Both the position numbers and the translations under genes were made by a program. The notes beneath the pieces were generated by a model. It was not told where the DNA came from, made no database searches, and worked only from the letters and a program-made list of their open reading frames with translations. Below are positions 4,925-5,560 of a stretch of 5,560 nt of DNA, one piece after another. Source of the DNA: Alphaproteobacteria bacterium (lineage in GTDB: Bacteria; Pseudomonadota; Alphaproteobacteria; Puniceispirillales; Puniceispirillaceae); contig WTHW01000201.1 in the NCBI GenBank assembly GCA_011526395.1, positions 1 to 5,560 of the forward strand, written 5' to 3'. Each line of letters starts with the position of its first letter. The first letter of the stretch is position 1.

Positions 4925-5560
4925 TTACTGTGATTGGTTTGCCTGTGCTAGCGCCTTTTCGATATCTGCTAGGTTTAAGATTTCTGGCAAAATGATACCC
5001 TGTCTAGCAGAGGGGCCATAGACAATATTAAAGGGGATACCAAAGCGTTGATGAGAGGCAAGGAAGCGTGCGATATCATCATCTGGCAGGGTCCAATCTG
5101 CCTGTATCATCGTCACATTTTGTGATGTGAATAATGAGATGGCTTGTTCTGTTTCAAGGGTTAGCGTCTTATTTGCCTTGCAGGTAATGCACCAATCAGC
5201 GGTGATATCAACAAAGATAAGATTATCTGACGCACGCAGCGTGTCTAGCTCGCTGGCATCAAATGCCTGCCAGTCGATTGTGCTTTGTTGTGAGGATATA
5301 TCGACACGATAGCCCAATGAGCCTGCCAGAAGGCTGGCGACCCATAGAACGGTGAGTGCCATGATAAGGCCAAGAATTTGTTTCAAACGCACCATCCATT
5401 GCCCCGGACGCGGCAGGTAAGTGATGAGGTGCGGGAAGATAGCAAAGATAAGCCATGGGAGAGCAAGCCCCACCCCCATCATAAACATAATGCCATATAG
5501 GACAGCATCTGATTGTGATAAGGCAAAGCTGACAGCTGTGCCAACAAAGGGCGCTGAGCA
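4925..5560 (-). CDS. dsbD: Thiol:disulfide interchange protein, DsbD/ScsB type, C-terminal part (5' end outside window)
   Basis: This is the last 211 residues of an inner-membrane protein that passes electrons from cytoplasmic thioredoxin to periplasmic partners. The frame stays open to the window edge, so Met at 5488 is internal. The visible part begins CSAPFVGTA, which carries the second membrane-embedded redox cysteine of the DsbD core (context of E. coli Cys285). Hydrophobic helices lie at about 1-20, 24-45 and 62-82. The periplasmic thioredoxin-like domain follows, with WCITCK (Cys124 and Cys127 of the fragment), ADWTLPDDD and the cis-proline segment FGIPFNIVYG (Pro176). The wording ADWT...FGIPFNIVYG resembles the ScsB branch more than enterobacterial DsbD, so the symbol is approximate. 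It lies upstream of the peroxiredoxin gene. The N-terminal domain and first membrane cysteine are not seen. Confidence 0.9.
   Translation of the reverse strand, partial: CSAPFVGTAVSFALSQSDAVLYGIMFMMGVGLALPWLIFAIFPHLITYLPRPGQWMVRLKQILGLIMALTVLWVASLLAGSLGYRVDISSQQSTIDWQAFDASELDTLRASDNLIFVDITADWCITCKANKTLTLETEQAISLFTSQNVTMIQADWTLPDDDIARFLASHQRFGIPFNIVYGPSARQGIILPEILNLADIEKALAQANQSQ

Noticed and set aside
5488..5488. ATG at 5488 as the start of a short thioredoxin-like membrane protein
   Set aside because: The same frame continues 24 more codons to the window edge and reads CSAPFVGTA, a conserved DsbD-core segment, so this Met is internal.

Overview
The window looks like a piece of an alphaproteobacterial chromosome with moderate-to-low GC (about mid-40s percent by eye). 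Three things point there. The F0 ATP synthase genes run atpE-atpF'-atpF with two different b-type subunits, and transcription then stops, as expected where F0 and F1 genes lie in separate operons. The block ispH-thrB-rnhA follows, with an APH-fold homoserine kinase. The disulfide reductase resembles the DsbD/ScsB type. The GC level and gene content would suit a marine lineage such as SAR116, but that placement is a guess. There are no RNA genes, mobile elements, CRISPR arrays or phage genes, and no gene-free stretch exceeds 150 bases.

Layout. (1) 1-1413, plus strand: the end of the F0 operon. It holds the last 37 residues of the c subunit with its ion-binding glutamate, a 148-bp spacer with a strong perfect hairpin, subunit b' (with a signal-peptide-like N-terminus), subunit b, and a strong terminator that works in both directions. 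(2) 1422-1889, minus strand: a small predicted lipoprotein of unknown function, convergent with the F0 operon and sharing its terminator. (3) 1890-1980: a 91-bp divergent spacer with a nested near-palindrome over candidate promoters for both flanking genes. (4) 1981-4364, plus strand: a tight three-gene operon of ispH (last step of the MEP isoprenoid pathway), thrB (homoserine kinase) and rnhA (RNase HI). (5) 4385-5560, minus strand: a type II (Prx5-like) peroxiredoxin, preceded in the same direction by the C-terminal third of a DsbD/ScsB-type membrane thiol:disulfide reductase that runs off the window.

Functionally these are housekeeping genes: proton-driven ATP synthesis, isoprenoid and threonine synthesis, RNA:DNA hybrid removal, and a thiol-redox pair. 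I found no convincing new multi-gene system. The points most worth a second look are non-coding or small: the atpE/atpF' hairpin, the near-palindromic lipoprotein/ispH control region, the apparent signal peptide on b', and the uncharacterised lipoprotein with two extra cysteines.
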